Shown in pieces: positions 1 to 11,040 of a DNA stretch of 64,000 bases. The notes under the pieces are model-generated. The model had not been told where the DNA came from. It did no database searches and saw only the letters and a list, made by a program, of their open reading frames with translations. Where the stretch lies: positions 248,001 through 312,000 of the forward strand of contig JAACMV010000019.1 in assembly GCA_010909725.1 (NCBI GenBank). The letters are read 5' to 3'. Position 1 is the first letter of the stretch. Each line of letters starts with the position of its first letter. The position numbers and the translations under genes are program-made. This DNA comes from Picochlorum sp. 'celeri'. Its lineage: Eukaryota > Chlorophyta > Trebouxiophyceae.

Positions 1-58
1 TGATTGATATCGAACCGAACATTTGAGAGTTGAAATTGTTCCTGTAGGGTATTGTAGT

Positions 59-1473
59 ATGGATGAGTTGAATATTTCCAACGCGCAAAGCTGGAACTGT
101 GCAATCTGCCAAGAGCTCTTGTACAAACCAGTGGCCAACGTCTGTGGGCATTTATTTTGCTTCTGGTGTGCTCATAAAGCAATGAGTCCATTCTCAGTGA
201 GTAAATGCCCCTTGTGTAGGGCTCAATACGGTCATTTTCCAGCGGTATGTCGTTCCTGATTGCTTTTGTTGACCTCTGATTGTTTGATGGAGAGGTCGCG
301 ATAAAGCGTTTCACCCAGCTTCGTGGGGCATTAATTATATATAATATATGCTCATACGTATTTTGATGCGCGTAGATTGCGAATAAGTTGCATTGTTTTC
401 TGAAAGCGTCCTTCCCGGAGCAGTACGCGAGCCGGGCCTCTGAGGTGGTCACAGAGGAAGAGGAGAGTGATGTTGCTTCTCCAGAGACAACAGTGCCTTT
501 GGTGCTGCATAGCTCACCTGGAAAGCCGTCTTGGAAGGACTTTACATGTGATTACTGTAGCAAATTAGTGTTCATGCCAATAATTTTGAATTGTGGGCAC
601 ATGGTATGCTCAACTCCAGAGTGTCGAGGCACTCTGGATGATGGATGCCCATGTTGCCATGCCCATCCAACTGGAAAACAGAGTGCAGTGTGCGCTCATA
701 TATGGGACTTGATGAAATGTAGTTTCAGAGAGGAGTGTGAAAGTCGAGCACGAGAGGTTTCAGAGGTGAGTGGTATTGATCCAGAGAGTTTGATGATTGC
801 CTCTCCACGAACGGCCATGCTTTGCAAGAGTAGACAGGAAGACACTGATATTCACGATATGTATCCGAGTGATTTGAATGATATGCTTGATAGGACATTT
901 GGTGGTGCGGATACATCTACTACTGAGGGTGTGGAGCGGATGGCGACGAGGTTCCTCACCTCGTGGCTGGATAAGAGTGATTATCCCCATTTTGGGGTAG
1001 GATGTGATGCGTGTGGGCAGTATCCTATCCTTGGTAAACGATATAAATGCACTGATTGCCCCGAATCTGTCGGTTTTGATATTTGCGGTACATGTTATGA
1101 CAGAGGTGTTGGGGATGTTTTGGGTAGATTTAATCAGAGGCACACGCCCGATCATCATCTGGAGCTTGTTCCACCATCGATCACGAAACTGCATGTTTTA
1201 AAGGCAATGCATCCTGAATTGGATTTTGATAAACTTTTGTCGCTCATTGAAATGTCATGGGAGGATGAAGGTGGTGCATCAGGACCTTCAAATACTAGAA
1301 ATCCTTCTGCACCTGATTCAGAGGCACATGAAGAAGGTGCATCTTTAGATCATCAAATGTCCCAGGGTACACAAGAGCAGATAAATAATTCTGAAGATTC
1401 GAATACTCTGGCAGACGGTTCAAGAATGATGAGAGCACGAGGGCCTCGTCCTACATTTGATCATCAGCAATGA
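59..1473 (+). CDS. PRT1: PRT1-like N-degron E3 ubiquitin ligase (two RINGs plus ZZ finger)
   Basis: Exons 59-244 and 376-1473 (intron GTATGT...GTAG, phase 0) give about 427 aa, close to plant PRT1 at about 410. The order RING, RING, ZZ is the PRT1 signature. RING1 (residues 14-53) has CAIC, CGH, CFWC and CPLC. RING2 has CDYC, CGH, C and CPCC. The ZZ finger has CDAC, CTDC, CGTC and a HTPDHH end. A sequence resembling the PRT1 linker (SFPEQYASR) follows RING1. In plants PRT1 recognises proteins with bulky aromatic N-termini and ubiquitinates them for proteasomal decay. The start at 59 is the first ATG before RING1. The acidic, Ser-rich tail after the ZZ looks disordered. An alternative acceptor 12 nt downstream (AAG at 385-387) is also in frame. 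Confidence 0.8.
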
Positions 1474-1516
1474 AAGCATTATTGAATAATAATATTGTAC
1501 ACTATACATTACTCCA

Positions 1517-2575
1517 TCATGGCTTTTTAAACACGCCATGGATAAATACCCGTCTCATTTTCCTGTTTTTCTTCAGGTTTGTAACATATGTGGTCACATA
1601 TTTGCATTCATCAGTTACAAATCCAGCTTGTTCTGTCATCTTCTGCAAGGATTCCACAGAGAAGAAGTATGACAGCGTCCCTTCTGCACGCTGATATACC
1701 AAGTACTCTGGATCAACCAACTGCTTTCCGGTGAACCGCAGGTGCGCCATGTCATACAGACCGTAGTCGCGTAACAAGAGAATTCCTCCTGAATCTAATG
1801 AATCCCAGGCCTCTTTCAATACAGCCTGCATATCGCGTGGATGAAATGCAGATAGGGTGAAAATGATCATCATTGTATCTATACTTTTGCTGGCAAAGGG
1901 ACTTGAAGTAACAGATTCCGTCCGTCCTGAAGAGTGCACATGAAGTTGTACCCGACGTCTATCAATCCCAGCCTGCGAGCACATGTCATCAAATACGCCT
2001 ATAGCAGTCGAAGATACATCATATGCGACAGCAACAGCCTCAGAATTCTCTCGTAAAACTGGTATCAGTGCCGATCCACATCCACATCCTATTTCACCGA
2101 TGCGATGGGGTTGTCCAATCGATCGTGGGTCTTGCTCAAGCAAGCGAGGAAATTCCTTGGTCAAATATCTCTTCTCCTTGAAGAATCGACCTGTTGAATG
2201 GATACCATGAAACTCTTCCCATTTGTTGGAGTACGATTCGTCTTTATCAGAGTCGTCTTGATCTTGATTCTTGGGCACATTGGGCTGCTGCTGGACGAGT
2301 GTGCTCTTCTGCTGTTGCAACTGAGCATACTCGGCTCGCTGTCTCGCAACAGCCATTCTCCCTTCTTCCACACATATATTCCAATCAAAATCATTATCAT
2401 GATATTGAGAGGCGTTTGAGCCCCTCTCGCCCACATATTGGGCAACTAGGAATCGCTTCCTTCTCAGACGGCATGTCCTATGACTCGCCTGTCTCGAGAC
2501 AATAGCCCTAAAAGACTGACGCGCAGTGTTATACGTATTCGTTACATGATTTTTGGCAGAGACAGTGTGGTGCAT
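1517..2575 (-). CDS. tRNA m3C methyltransferase, METTL2/METTL6/TRM140 family
   Basis: A 352-aa intronless gene. The Rossmann SAM motif EIGCGCGSALIPVL lies near residues 161-174. It is preceded by the family block with W-E-E-F, GRFFKEKRYL and EFPRL (about 119-145). Post-motifs MMIIFTLSAFHP and SGGILLLRDYG are typical. The family forms 3-methylcytidine at position 32 of tRNA anticodon loops. The first 55 residues are basic and poor in acids, so they may be an organellar presequence or the real start may lie further in. It lies 105 bp downstream of FHIT on the same strand. Which of METTL2, 6 or 8 it matches best cannot be settled by eye. Confidence 0.85.
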   Translation of the reverse strand: MHHTVSAKNHVTNTYNTARQSFRAIVSRQASHRTCRLRRKRFLVAQYVGERGSNASQYHDNDFDWNICVEEGRMAVARQRAEYAQLQQQKSTLVQQQPNVPKNQDQDDSDKDESYSNKWEEFHGIHSTGRFFKEKRYLTKEFPRLLEQDPRSIGQPHRIGEIGCGCGSALIPVLRENSEAVAVAYDVSSTAIGVFDDMCSQAGIDRRRVQLHVHSSGRTESVTSSPFASKSIDTMMIIFTLSAFHPRDMQAVLKEAWDSLDSGGILLLRDYGLYDMAHLRFTGKQLVDPEYLVYQRAEGTLSYFFSVESLQKMTEQAGFVTDECKYVTTYVTNLKKNRKMRRVFIHGVFKKP

Positions 2576-2680
2576 TCTGCGATTACCAAAGGAAAACTTG
2601 GAAAACGTTCTGACCCTCCTCCAACCATGTACTCAACATGTACAAGAGATTCAAATTCAAACAAGAGCTCTTTCGACAAC

Positions 2681-3361
2681 TCAAACAAAGTAGGGTCTAT
2701 ACTCATTCGCTTCTGCCGCCATTTCTTCTGGCGTTCTTGGTTTCCTGTCTTCATCCAAGTTGGACTTTTTCTTCCTCTGTTCCAAAACCTGCGCTGCTTC
2801 CACAGATGATTCATCGAGAGCATCATAAATGGCGTCATTTGGCTCAAAATCGCCCTGTTTTCTCGGCAGAACATGAACATGTACATGAGGCACTGTTTGA
2901 CCTGCCTCTGGCCCATCTTGGATTGTCAAAGTGAGAGATGTTGCTCCATGAAACTTTTCCAGCACACTGCCCACCTTTTGAGCTAAAGTCCACAGGTCTG
3001 ACACTTCTTCAGCAGACAAGTCTGTAAATCGAGGTACCACGCGTTTTGTGCTTACTAAAACATGCCCTGGAACAATCGGTTTCAGGTTGACAAAAGCAAA
3101 GCACAGAGAAGATGATGCAAATACTTCGCTTTGAGCTATGGGCCATGGGCCAAAGGAAAGTGAATTCGAGTCCTGCAACGCATGTTTGCAGATGATGGTG
3201 GGTGATTTTCCTCTATTCAACTGACCCTTTAGGAAGCGTACCTGGCTCATCTGGATTGAAGATGTGCGGCGACCTTGGAAAATACTCCTCCTACTGGTCT
3301 TACTTGCTATCAGAAAAGAATGCAGGCATGTTCGATTTCGAGCGAGGAGACTTCCCAGCAT
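2681..3361 (-). CDS. FHIT: FHIT-type bis(5'-adenosyl)-triphosphatase
   Basis: 226 aa. The HIT domain (about residues 72-180) carries the catalytic triad HVHVHVLPR near 159-167 and the FHIT-specific runs [10 protein letters not shown] and [10 protein letters not shown]. The C-terminus has the family's EEMAAEAN block. Canonical FHIT is about 150 aa. Here about 65 extra N-terminal residues rich in Arg and Ser suggest a plastid or mitochondrial presequence (inference). It hydrolyses Ap3A to AMP and ADP. It is divergent from the capping-enzyme gene at 3566, with only 204 bp between starts. Confidence 0.92.
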   Translation of the reverse strand: MLGSLLARNRTCLHSFLIASKTSRRSIFQGRRTSSIQMSQVRFLKGQLNRGKSPTIICKHALQDSNSLSFGPWPIAQSEVFASSSLCFAFVNLKPIVPGHVLVSTKRVVPRFTDLSAEEVSDLWTLAQKVGSVLEKFHGATSLTLTIQDGPEAGQTVPHVHVHVLPRKQGDFEPNDAIYDALDESSVEAAQVLEQRKKKSNLDEDRKPRTPEEMAAEANEYRPYFV

Positions 3362-3565
3362 GCTATGTTACAGAATATTTTTGACTGACAATAGCAGCCA
3401 AGCGATTCAGCTCGACATGGTTGTGCCATGCGTGCAATCCCAAATTTTGAATGCCTCTTCCTTCTTAAAATGTCTTTATACAGAACTCCTGGCTCTACTG
3501 CACATTGCAGGTATTCTTTCGCTCTCACAGGGAATATCATAACAAATTAAGTATAATTTTGGTCG

Positions 3566-4991
3566 ATGGGTACAGTAAATGGAGATACTTCGGAGATAGA
3601 GGACAGAGGTTGCATGCCATGCGGACATGTGAGAAGGGAGATTGTAGCAACCACGGCCATTTCGAAAGGTTCTGAGGAACCATGCTCTTCTAAGGCTGAG
3701 AAAAATAGGAAAAAGAGGCTCCGGAAGAAAAGGTCCAAATTGAGAGCTTTGGCAGACAGGACTGTCTCTTCGTGTGCTTCAGAGTTGGAAGGTTGTGGGA
3801 CAAGTTTACATTTTCCAGAGGAAAAGTGCGGTTCTCGGAGCCCTGCAGAGGTATACAACATACATAGTGTATCCTTGGGTGACACATCCTCCCAAATAGG
3901 TTCTCATATACGGTTCCAGATGGGTCACGGTATACCTGTGGAGGAGCTGAGTGCTCAGTCGCAGCCAACCTGTTCCTGTGGGGCCAATCCTCGAGGCGAG
4001 GCAACCCAGCAGCATAGATCGTCAAGGAAAAGAATGGATGGTCCATCTGAAGCAGGCCATCGCAGTAAAAAGATGCGTGTAGTTGAGATGGATGAAGAGA
4101 CATTTGATTATGGAGTGGTTTCTGCGCAACAGCCTGGACCCAAAGTATACATCCATGGCAATTATCATCGATATTACGGATACAGGCTGGGTGGGGCTTT
4201 TGACCAGGACCCGAGGTTGAGTGTACTAGAGAAGGGATGGTTCCACAAGAAGAGGTGTCTGGATATTGGGTGCAACGAAGGACTGGTGACACTGAGTTTA
4301 GCAAAAACATTTGGAACAACCAGTATGACTGGAATTGATTTGGATGAGCATCTTATTAAAAGAGCATGCGCGTACGTTGCTTATGATATCGGGTGTGAAT
4401 GAATTTCTGCAGAGGTGCCTTGATAGTGACGGTTCTACGTTCTTCCATATTTGCAGGCATTTGAAAGAGGAGCGATCTGCGGCCATCAACGAATTTGTTC
4501 TGTCTCAGCAAGCAGGTACAGATGCAAGTACACGAAAAATTGTCCGTAGAAAGATGCAGAGTCTGGCCCAAACATGGTTTCTTCATGGCAATGTACTTGC
4601 GAGTAGGATTGATAAAGGTAGTTTTGATTGCATCACAGCCTTCAGCGTGACCAAATGGATACATTTGCATGGAGGAGATGTAGGTATACGATACTTCTTT
4701 TCCAAGATACGAGACTTGTTAGCACCTGGAGGTAGGTTCATTGTAGAGCCACAGTCTTGGAAATCGTATAAATCTGCTGCAAACAAGATGAAACGGCACA
4801 AGCTTGGAAGCTTTTCAAAACATGTCGACAATGGCTACTTTTTCCGCCTTGACGAGATAAAAATACGACCGGAAGACTTTTGTACAATATTGCCAGAAGA
4901 GTATGGTCTTAAATTTGTTCGGCAGCTCTGCCCTCCTGCAGATGCTGCAGAGGGATTTGACAGAGAGATATTCATGTTCCAGAAATTGTAA
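3566..4991 (+). CDS. MEPCE: Bin3/MePCE-type RNA 5'-monomethylphosphate capping enzyme
   Basis: Exons 3566-4371 and 4457-4991 (intron GTACGT...TTGCAG, 85 nt, phase 2) give 446 aa. The Bin3 hallmarks are present: HGNYHRYYGYR near residue 195, the SAM motif CLDIGCNEGLVTL near 231, and GIDLDEHLIKRA just before the splice. In the second exon the conserved S-V-T-K-W-I-H-L-H block, LAPGGRFIVEPQSW and the GYFFR run follow. The family methylates the gamma-phosphate of 7SK or U6-like RNAs. The N-terminal 185 residues are low complexity with a Lys/Arg-rich run (KKRLRKKRSK) that could be a nuclear signal. Without the splice the second half would be out of frame, so the join is well supported. Confidence 0.9.
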
Positions 4992-5033
4992 AAAGCATTT
5001 GTTACACGAAAATCAACTATTATACAAATCATA

Positions 5034-6326
5034 TTATGCGACGCATTGTTGCTGTGATTGCAGCACATGCCTTGCTTTGGGAAGAACAACATCAGTGTAC
5101 CTCTTTGTCAACATTCTGAAAAAGTCTCTCCATAAAAGTTCAAATTGGATCCAATTCAGCGACGACTTTGACTTATTAGATGTACTTTCATCATCAAGTT
5201 GCATCACAGTTTCGAGCATCTTGCGCGGTGAAAGACAGCCGGACGCCAACCATGGAGCAATACTTCCTGAGAAACTCGTGGTGCCTGGTTTTGAAGAGGA
5301 TACAATCTCTTGCACAAACTTTCTCAGCTGCTTTAACGCTTCGCTTTCTCCTCCTTGGCATGATGAAAATCCACAAGATTCTTGTTCATCCGCTTCTTCA
5401 TTCATACGAGGTGGGGAGAACCCCAAATCCTCCAGTGTTGGAATCTCACCCATCTGAATTGACATGCGTGCTCCTAGAGGCAAGCCCTTGATGGATTCAT
5501 CCTCGTCTATCGAATGCCTTGGCTCAACACCTTCCATCACAGACTTGAACTCATCAAAACTTTGGGGAAGCTTTTCGAGACCACATGGCAAATCCTCCAC
5601 ATGATGCAATGTGTTTGTCCAGAAGGAATGAAATGCACCTCCATTGTCTTCGACAACAGCACTCTTTACCCTATCCTCGATCTGTGTCTCCTCGTACGTT
5701 ACTTCAGTGTGACAATATACTGCATCAGCTCCAATCTTCCGCCCAATCTCTGGAATGACGTCCTCAGGCTTTCCAACCGCAACCACCAAATCGCTACCAC
5801 GCTGTCTCAATCTCTCTCTCAAATCTGTCACAGCATCTATTAGAAAGGTCGCTCTGTATGGACCAGTTTTACCATACTTGCGCCCTCGTTGAGGGCGAGA
5901 CTCCCCGTATTCACGGGGATCAAAGCAGTAGACTGGCAGCATAGAACTACACTCTGCTGTGGCCCTCGAGAGGGCCTCATGGTCGTGCAAACGTAAATCG
6001 TTCCGAAACCAAACGATGCCGACTTTCCTTCCTCCAATACATTTATAAGGCTTCGAATTGGCACCAAACATTCCATGCGATGTCCCAGCCATGGGGCATT
6101 GTCCTCGAAGGGGTACCCCCCTCTGGCCCTCAGCACTCAAAGGAGCAAATCCTCTCCTGTAGGATGTCGCATACGCTATTGCTGTGCTTCCAATTCGAAC
6201 ACATTTTTTACTCATGAGTTGGCCGAGTGACAAGCCCGTAGTAGTAGCCATCCGTGGTAGAATTCTGTGGTTTGGTCCAACACCAAAGCATGGCGACGCA
6301 TGATAACAGCCTATCCTGACTGTCAT
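5034..6326 (-). CDS. PHR2: PHR2-type photolyase/cryptochrome-like protein lacking the C-terminal FAD domain
   Basis: 430 aa, intronless. About 100 N-terminal residues look like a plastid transit peptide. They are followed by the photolyase-type antenna fold (KVGIVWFRNDLRLHDHEAL; RGSDLVVAVGKPEDVIPEI). The linker block SIAPWLASGCLSPRK and the start of the helical domain (FELLWRDFFRMLTKRY) follow, and the protein stops about 20 residues later. Plant PHR2 ends at the same point. Most of the FAD-binding region and the Trp electron-transfer chain are absent by design, so true photolyase activity is doubtful. No downstream continuation of the frame was seen, so this is not a broken full-length gene. 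Its role is unknown; a blue-light function is only assumed for the family. Confidence 0.85.
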   Translation of the reverse strand: MTVRIGCYHASPCFGVGPNHRILPRMATTTGLSLGQLMSKKCVRIGSTAIAYATSYRRGFAPLSAEGQRGVPLRGQCPMAGTSHGMFGANSKPYKCIGGRKVGIVWFRNDLRLHDHEALSRATAECSSMLPVYCFDPREYGESRPQRGRKYGKTGPYRATFLIDAVTDLRERLRQRGSDLVVAVGKPEDVIPEIGRKIGADAVYCHTEVTYEETQIEDRVKSAVVEDNGGAFHSFWTNTLHHVEDLPCGLEKLPQSFDEFKSVMEGVEPRHSIDEDESIKGLPLGARMSIQMGEIPTLEDLGFSPPRMNEEADEQESCGFSSCQGGESEALKQLRKFVQEIVSSSKPGTTSFSGSIAPWLASGCLSPRKMLETVMQLDDESTSNKSKSSLNWIQFELLWRDFFRMLTKRYTDVVLPKARHVLQSQQQCVA

Positions 6327-6392
6327 TGTGATCGTTACATGCAGTGAAGAATTAATTAATTATAATGGTACATATAGCAATGAATTATTGGG

Positions 6393-8537
6393 TCAAACCG
6401 ATAGGATCAAGGCAGCAATTGCAAGCATTGTGATGGTGCCAACCCGTCCTGCAGATGCCGAGACTCTCTGTTCCTCCTCAACAACACCAAGGCTTGATTC
6501 CGGACTAGGTTGTACCACGCTTGGTACTGGAGAATCAGCTCCAACAGTAGCAGTTTCTGCTGCCTTTTGCGACAGCATCTGTTCCATGGCAGCTTTGATA
6601 TCTGGGCACCGTGGACTAAAGATTGATTGCAGGGCGACGTACAGGCCATCTATGATTCCATCATCTGGTAAAGATTCAGTGCAGATCGATGACAGCTGTA
6701 TCACAGCTTCCAAACTTTCAGTCGCTACGCCATATCTCAATAATTCTCCGAGAGGACAGAAGCACTCTGATCTCGAAGCAATGTCAATTCCTTGCTTCAG
6801 GAGATATGACATGACATCCTCTTTTTCATTGATGGCGTCGCAGCACACCTTCTTATCATCGGCATCCAGAACATCCATATTCTTCAAGTCATACGCCGCA
6901 GGCGCACACGTTATCAACGTATCTTCTAGATACTGTCTCAGATTATTTCCACAGTCTAAAGGCATTGCCTTGACTCTCTCTGACAAGCCTTGAATCAATT
7001 CTGACTCACTCACACGTCCCTCCTTGAGCTCTGGCTGTATAAACCCACCAAAATCAATGTTGCATTCGTCTCTCAATTCCATACCCTCAAACATGATTCC
7101 TAGTATTGACATGACTCCCCCATATTTTTGGGATGCATCATATACGGCAGTCACCGTGACCTCTTGCCCTGGCTCGAGCTGCACAGGATTGTCAAATCTG
7201 GAATACTCTGTCATCCCAACAACATACCCACTCTCATTACCTGGCTCATTTGCCGAAGATGTTCCATACTCGGGGCAACTTTCGCAAATAAGCTCGCCCG
7301 TCTTTGCATCCGTCATGCGTACACATTTGCCCCCAATATGCTGATGTGCTCTACACGCAAGGACTGAGAAGGACCTTGTCTGAGGACAGAAATAATCAAT
7401 TGCAAAGGTTCGCTCTATGACATCCTCAGTATCCGGCCCCTTGGCATCAACCGAATACTCAACTCCCCCAGCAATATCAATATTGACGAAATCAACAGGC
7501 GTCGTGGAGTCGAGTGTTTCCTTGTCTGCAACCTTGTAGGTGACATTATACTGCAAGAAATAATCCTTCCGACCATCGGTGCTGTTGCTTGGACATTTCC
7601 GGCAACACCCTATACTTGCCGAAAAGCTCTCTTCATTCGAACACCAGCACTCTATGCACGCCTTGAGGGCATCCTCTGAAACGCCAACGGTATTAATGAC
7701 GTGTAGGTTTGTGTTTCTGGATTGGGGATTTACAGAAAACTGTGTCCCATTCACAAGCAAACCATACGGCTCTGGCAAAGGATTTCTCCACGGAGACCGC
7801 CTCACCTCTGATCCCTCCCCAGGAATAAATCTATAGTCTCCGAAACTATGATGCAAATAGACTTCCGACAATGGCACTGGCCTCCCAGATGCATCAACAA
7901 TGTCGGCTGCAACCGCTTTGACAACCACCACATCATCCACATAGGGTGATGCAAGAGGAACATCTGGGTATATATTATCACCTGGAGAGAGACTCAGAGC
8001 TCTACTACGACACGACACTGTCACATATCCAGGCAGCGTTGACGATGGCACAGGTGCTGCACAGGCACCTTGTTGCCCATTATTATTAGTAGTATCTTCT
8101 TCTTCTTCTTCTTGTCCTGTTGGGTCTTGTTGTTGCTCACTCGATGATGACGACGACGATGATGATCCATTAACAACCTGTATTGTAATTTTCTGTCCAG
8201 CATCGCAATGCCCCGCCGTCGAACACGCGTAGTAATACGTCCCTGGCTCGGTCAACTGCACCGCATAACTCGACGCACCGCTCGCATCCATCCGCGTCGC
8301 CCCCTCAAAATCACACGTTGGACCACGCATAGACCATACATCATGGATACCAGATCTATATTCAAACGTCACCCAAGCACCAGCCTCAACAGTCGTATTT
8401 GGGTACGTTTTCCCCAAACTCCACTCTATGGTCTCACCGCGTCCGCAACCCAACAGGGCTGCAAATACAATGCCCACCCCAAAGATTATTTCTTTACGCA
8501 CCAATACCATAAAAATATATTTATGCATGATCGACAT
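6393..8537 (-). CDS. secreted, probably GPI-anchored phytocyanin-SURNod19 fusion protein
   Basis: From ATG 8537 the product is 714 aa. A hydrophobic signal peptide ends near AALLGCGRG. A cupredoxin domain of about 85 residues follows, with ligands His in GIHDVW, Cys and His in CSTAGHC, and Gln five residues after that His. This is a stellacyanin-like set with Gln instead of the axial Met. A Ser/Glu-rich linker leads to a long domain resembling 'stress up-regulated Nod19' proteins (VYLHHSFGDYRF, GLLVNGTQF, Cys-rich CIECWC and CCRKCP). The C-terminus ends in a Ser-rich spacer and a short hydrophobic tail with no charged end, as in GPI signals. It probably acts at the cell surface. An upstream in-frame stretch (to 8609) lacks an ATG. 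Confidence 0.7.
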   Translation of the reverse strand: MSIMHKYIFMVLVRKEIIFGVGIVFAALLGCGRGETIEWSLGKTYPNTTVEAGAWVTFEYRSGIHDVWSMRGPTCDFEGATRMDASGASSYAVQLTEPGTYYYACSTAGHCDAGQKITIQVVNGSSSSSSSSSEQQQDPTGQEEEEEDTTNNNGQQGACAAPVPSSTLPGYVTVSCRSRALSLSPGDNIYPDVPLASPYVDDVVVVKAVAADIVDASGRPVPLSEVYLHHSFGDYRFIPGEGSEVRRSPWRNPLPEPYGLLVNGTQFSVNPQSRNTNLHVINTVGVSEDALKACIECWCSNEESFSASIGCCRKCPSNSTDGRKDYFLQYNVTYKVADKETLDSTTPVDFVNIDIAGGVEYSVDAKGPDTEDVIERTFAIDYFCPQTRSFSVLACRAHQHIGGKCVRMTDAKTGELICESCPEYGTSSANEPGNESGYVVGMTEYSRFDNPVQLEPGQEVTVTAVYDASQKYGGVMSILGIMFEGMELRDECNIDFGGFIQPELKEGRVSESELIQGLSERVKAMPLDCGNNLRQYLEDTLITCAPAAYDLKNMDVLDADDKKVCCDAINEKEDVMSYLLKQGIDIASRSECFCPLGELLRYGVATESLEAVIQLSSICTESLPDDGIIDGLYVALQSIFSPRCPDIKAAMEQMLSQKAAETATVGADSPVPSVVQPSPESSLGVVEEEQRVSASAGRVGTITMLAIAALILSV

Positions 8538-9206
8538 CGCCTGCGTGCAGAATATAATGGGTTGGTTGGTGGTTCGACCAGTCCACCACCCCAGAAATTT
8601 GCAGTACACTTGAATAGGTACTGCGAAATATTCAGGGCCATGCCGTTCCGACTTTCTTAAAATGACGTTGAAAGCACCCCTTCACCCCTTGGTGAGGGAC
8701 TGTGATACTATTCCCTGTCTTCTCTCTCGCGACATCCACCACCCCTTCCAAGAACACCTGACACACAATTCATGACCTCAGAAGCCAATCCCATCACCAA
8801 AGATCCCTATGCCACATGACTGCTCTATGCTATACGCCCCTCTCCCTCACCCAACCTGCATGTACATCTGCATGGCATCCAGAACACGCAATCCCACCAT
8901 CAGCCATACCACATGGATACCATACATCTCATCTCCCAATGGGATGAGAATCCAAGTCATCAACAGAGATGCCGGATGTCATGGATGCTGATGCCCTCCC
9001 ATCATTCACAAGGCCATTCAGCAACCACCCACAAGCAGTAACAATTTCATTGTTTTTTTTCAAGGTATGCTCCATGATATTTAAAAGCACTTTTAATGAA
9101 TCCAGAATCATTGTCTGATAGCAGATCGTGACGTATCAGTGTATCATTGTGTTCCAGGTGCCGTCGTCTGATCACAGTCAGTCTGCGAAGAAGAGGCAGG
9201 GATAGA
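8538..9206. other. intergenic region between divergent genes
   Basis: 669 bp between the SURNod19 fusion (leftward) and calnexin (rightward). No convincing coding, RNA or repeat feature was seen. It presumably holds both promoters. A T-run lies at about 9053-9060. Confidence 0.5.
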
Positions 9207-11040
9207 ATGCGTTCCTCATCTATTGTTGCATTGATTGCAATTTTGGCATTTGGTGCCGGATGCCAGGCCTTCCATGAGACTTTTTCAGAATCTTGGGAGG
9301 AGCGGTGGATCTACTCAAGTACGTGCTGATTGTTCTCGGTGGCTGCTGGCGTTATATCCGCCAATGCCTTTGCTTGATTGAATATATACTTGTTACATGC
9401 ATATTGAATGCGTGAATATGTGGTATTGGTGGAGTGGCATATCTTGCCGCTCGAATTGATCACACCCAAGTCTCCGTCTGATATTGTACTATCTATTGTG
9501 TGCAGCCGGTGAGAAGTATACTGGTCGTTTTGCCGTAGAGACTGCTCTTGAGGGGTCTGATAACACTGCGTTGAAGGTGACTGAGAAGGCTCAGCACTAT
9601 GGAATGTCTGCACTGTTGCCAACCCCATTGGACCCAGGAGCGGGAAAGACTGTGTTGCAGTATGAATTGAAGCTTGGTGATGGACTCGAGTGCGGAGGAG
9701 CGTACATGAAATTCATTACCGCCGATGACTCCTTCAAGCCAGCTGGCCTTGCCGAGGATACTCCATATACCATTATGTTTGGACCAGATGTCTGCGGAGC
9801 CACCAACAAGGTGCACTTGATTATCCGTCACAAGAGCCCAAAGACCAACAAGATTGAGGAGAAGCACTTGACAGCACCACCAATGGTTCCAAGTGAGAGC
9901 AATGTGACACATGTGTACACTGCCATTCTCGACTCTGCAACCAACACCTACTCCATGTTGATTGATGGAGAGGAGAAGAAGTCTGGATCTCTGTTTGATC
10001 ACTTTGACCCATCATTCAACCCACCAAAGGAGATTGATGACCCAGAGGATACAAAGCCAGAGGATTGGGTTGATGAGGCCAAGATTCCAGACCCAGATGC
10101 TGTCAAGCCAGATGATTGGGATGAGGATGCGCCAGCCATGATTCCAGATGAGGAGGCCACCATGCCAGAGGGATGGCTTGAGAGCGAGCCAAAAGAGATT
10201 GAAGACCCAGAAGCTACCAAGCCAGAGGACTGGGATGATGAGGAGGATGGTGACTGGGAGCCACCAATGGTGCCAAATCCAAAGTGTGCTGATGCTCCAG
10301 GATGCGGACCATGGGAGCGTCCAAACAAGCCAAACCCAGAGTTCAAAGGCAAGTGGGTTCCACCAATGATTGATAACCCAGACTACAAGGGTGTTTGGGC
10401 TCCACGTAAGATTGAGAATCCAGACTTCTACAACGATACCACTCCATTGAAACACATTGGAAAGATTGGAGGAGTTGCCATTGAGATTTGGACCATGGAC
10501 AAGGATTACTACTTTGATAACCTTGTGATCACTGACAGCGTTGAGAAGGCTGAGAAGATCCGCGAGGAATACTGGAAGCCAAAGTATGATGTGGAGAAGG
10601 CCGCTTTTGATGCCAAGGCCAAGGAAGATGAAGAGAAGAGAACCAAGGAGATTAAGGAGACTGAGGGTGCCAAGGACTCTTTCCTGGGCAAGGTCGAATC
10701 CAGCTTCATCTCTGTTGTTGACAAGATCTTTGAGTCATCTCTCATCGCTCCATATGCCCAGCAGGCTCCTCTCTCTAACATTTACGACTTTTTGATTGAG
10801 AAGCCAATGGTTGCCATTGCTGGCCTCTCTGGACTTGTCGCCCTCTTGTTGACCACTGTGCTCATGCCAGCAGGAAAGGCTGAGACAGCTGAAAAGGAGC
10901 AGGTTGGACAGTCAAAGAAGAAGGACGCCACTCCAGCAAAGGACAAGAAGGAAGAGATTGAGGAGGAGGAAGAAGAGGAAGAGGAAGAGAAGGAAGATGC
11001 ATCTCCAACCAGAAGGTCCCGTCGTGCCCGTAGAGATTAA
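9207..11040 (+). CDS. CNX1: calnexin, ER membrane lectin chaperone
   Basis: Exons 9207-9318 and 9506-11040 (187-nt intron, GTACGT...TGTGCAG, phase 1) give about 548 aa. The signal peptide is residues 1-22, ending GCQA. The lectin domain includes CGGAYMKF and the disulfide partner CGATNK, then HLTAPP. The P-domain arm shows four type-1 repeats of the form DPxATKPEDWD and four type-2 repeats such as GKWVPPMIDNPDY. A single membrane helix (about 455-477, AIAGLSGLVALLLTTV) is followed by a cytosolic tail rich in Glu and Lys, ending in Arg-rich RRSRRARRD. It retains and folds monoglucosylated glycoproteins in the ER. The tail is more extended and acidic than in many relatives. A TGTAA element lies at 11144. 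Confidence 0.97.

Noticed and set aside
9999..10455. Open minus-strand frames inside calnexin
   Set aside because: They mirror the repeated P-domain codons; calnexin on the plus strand is certain.
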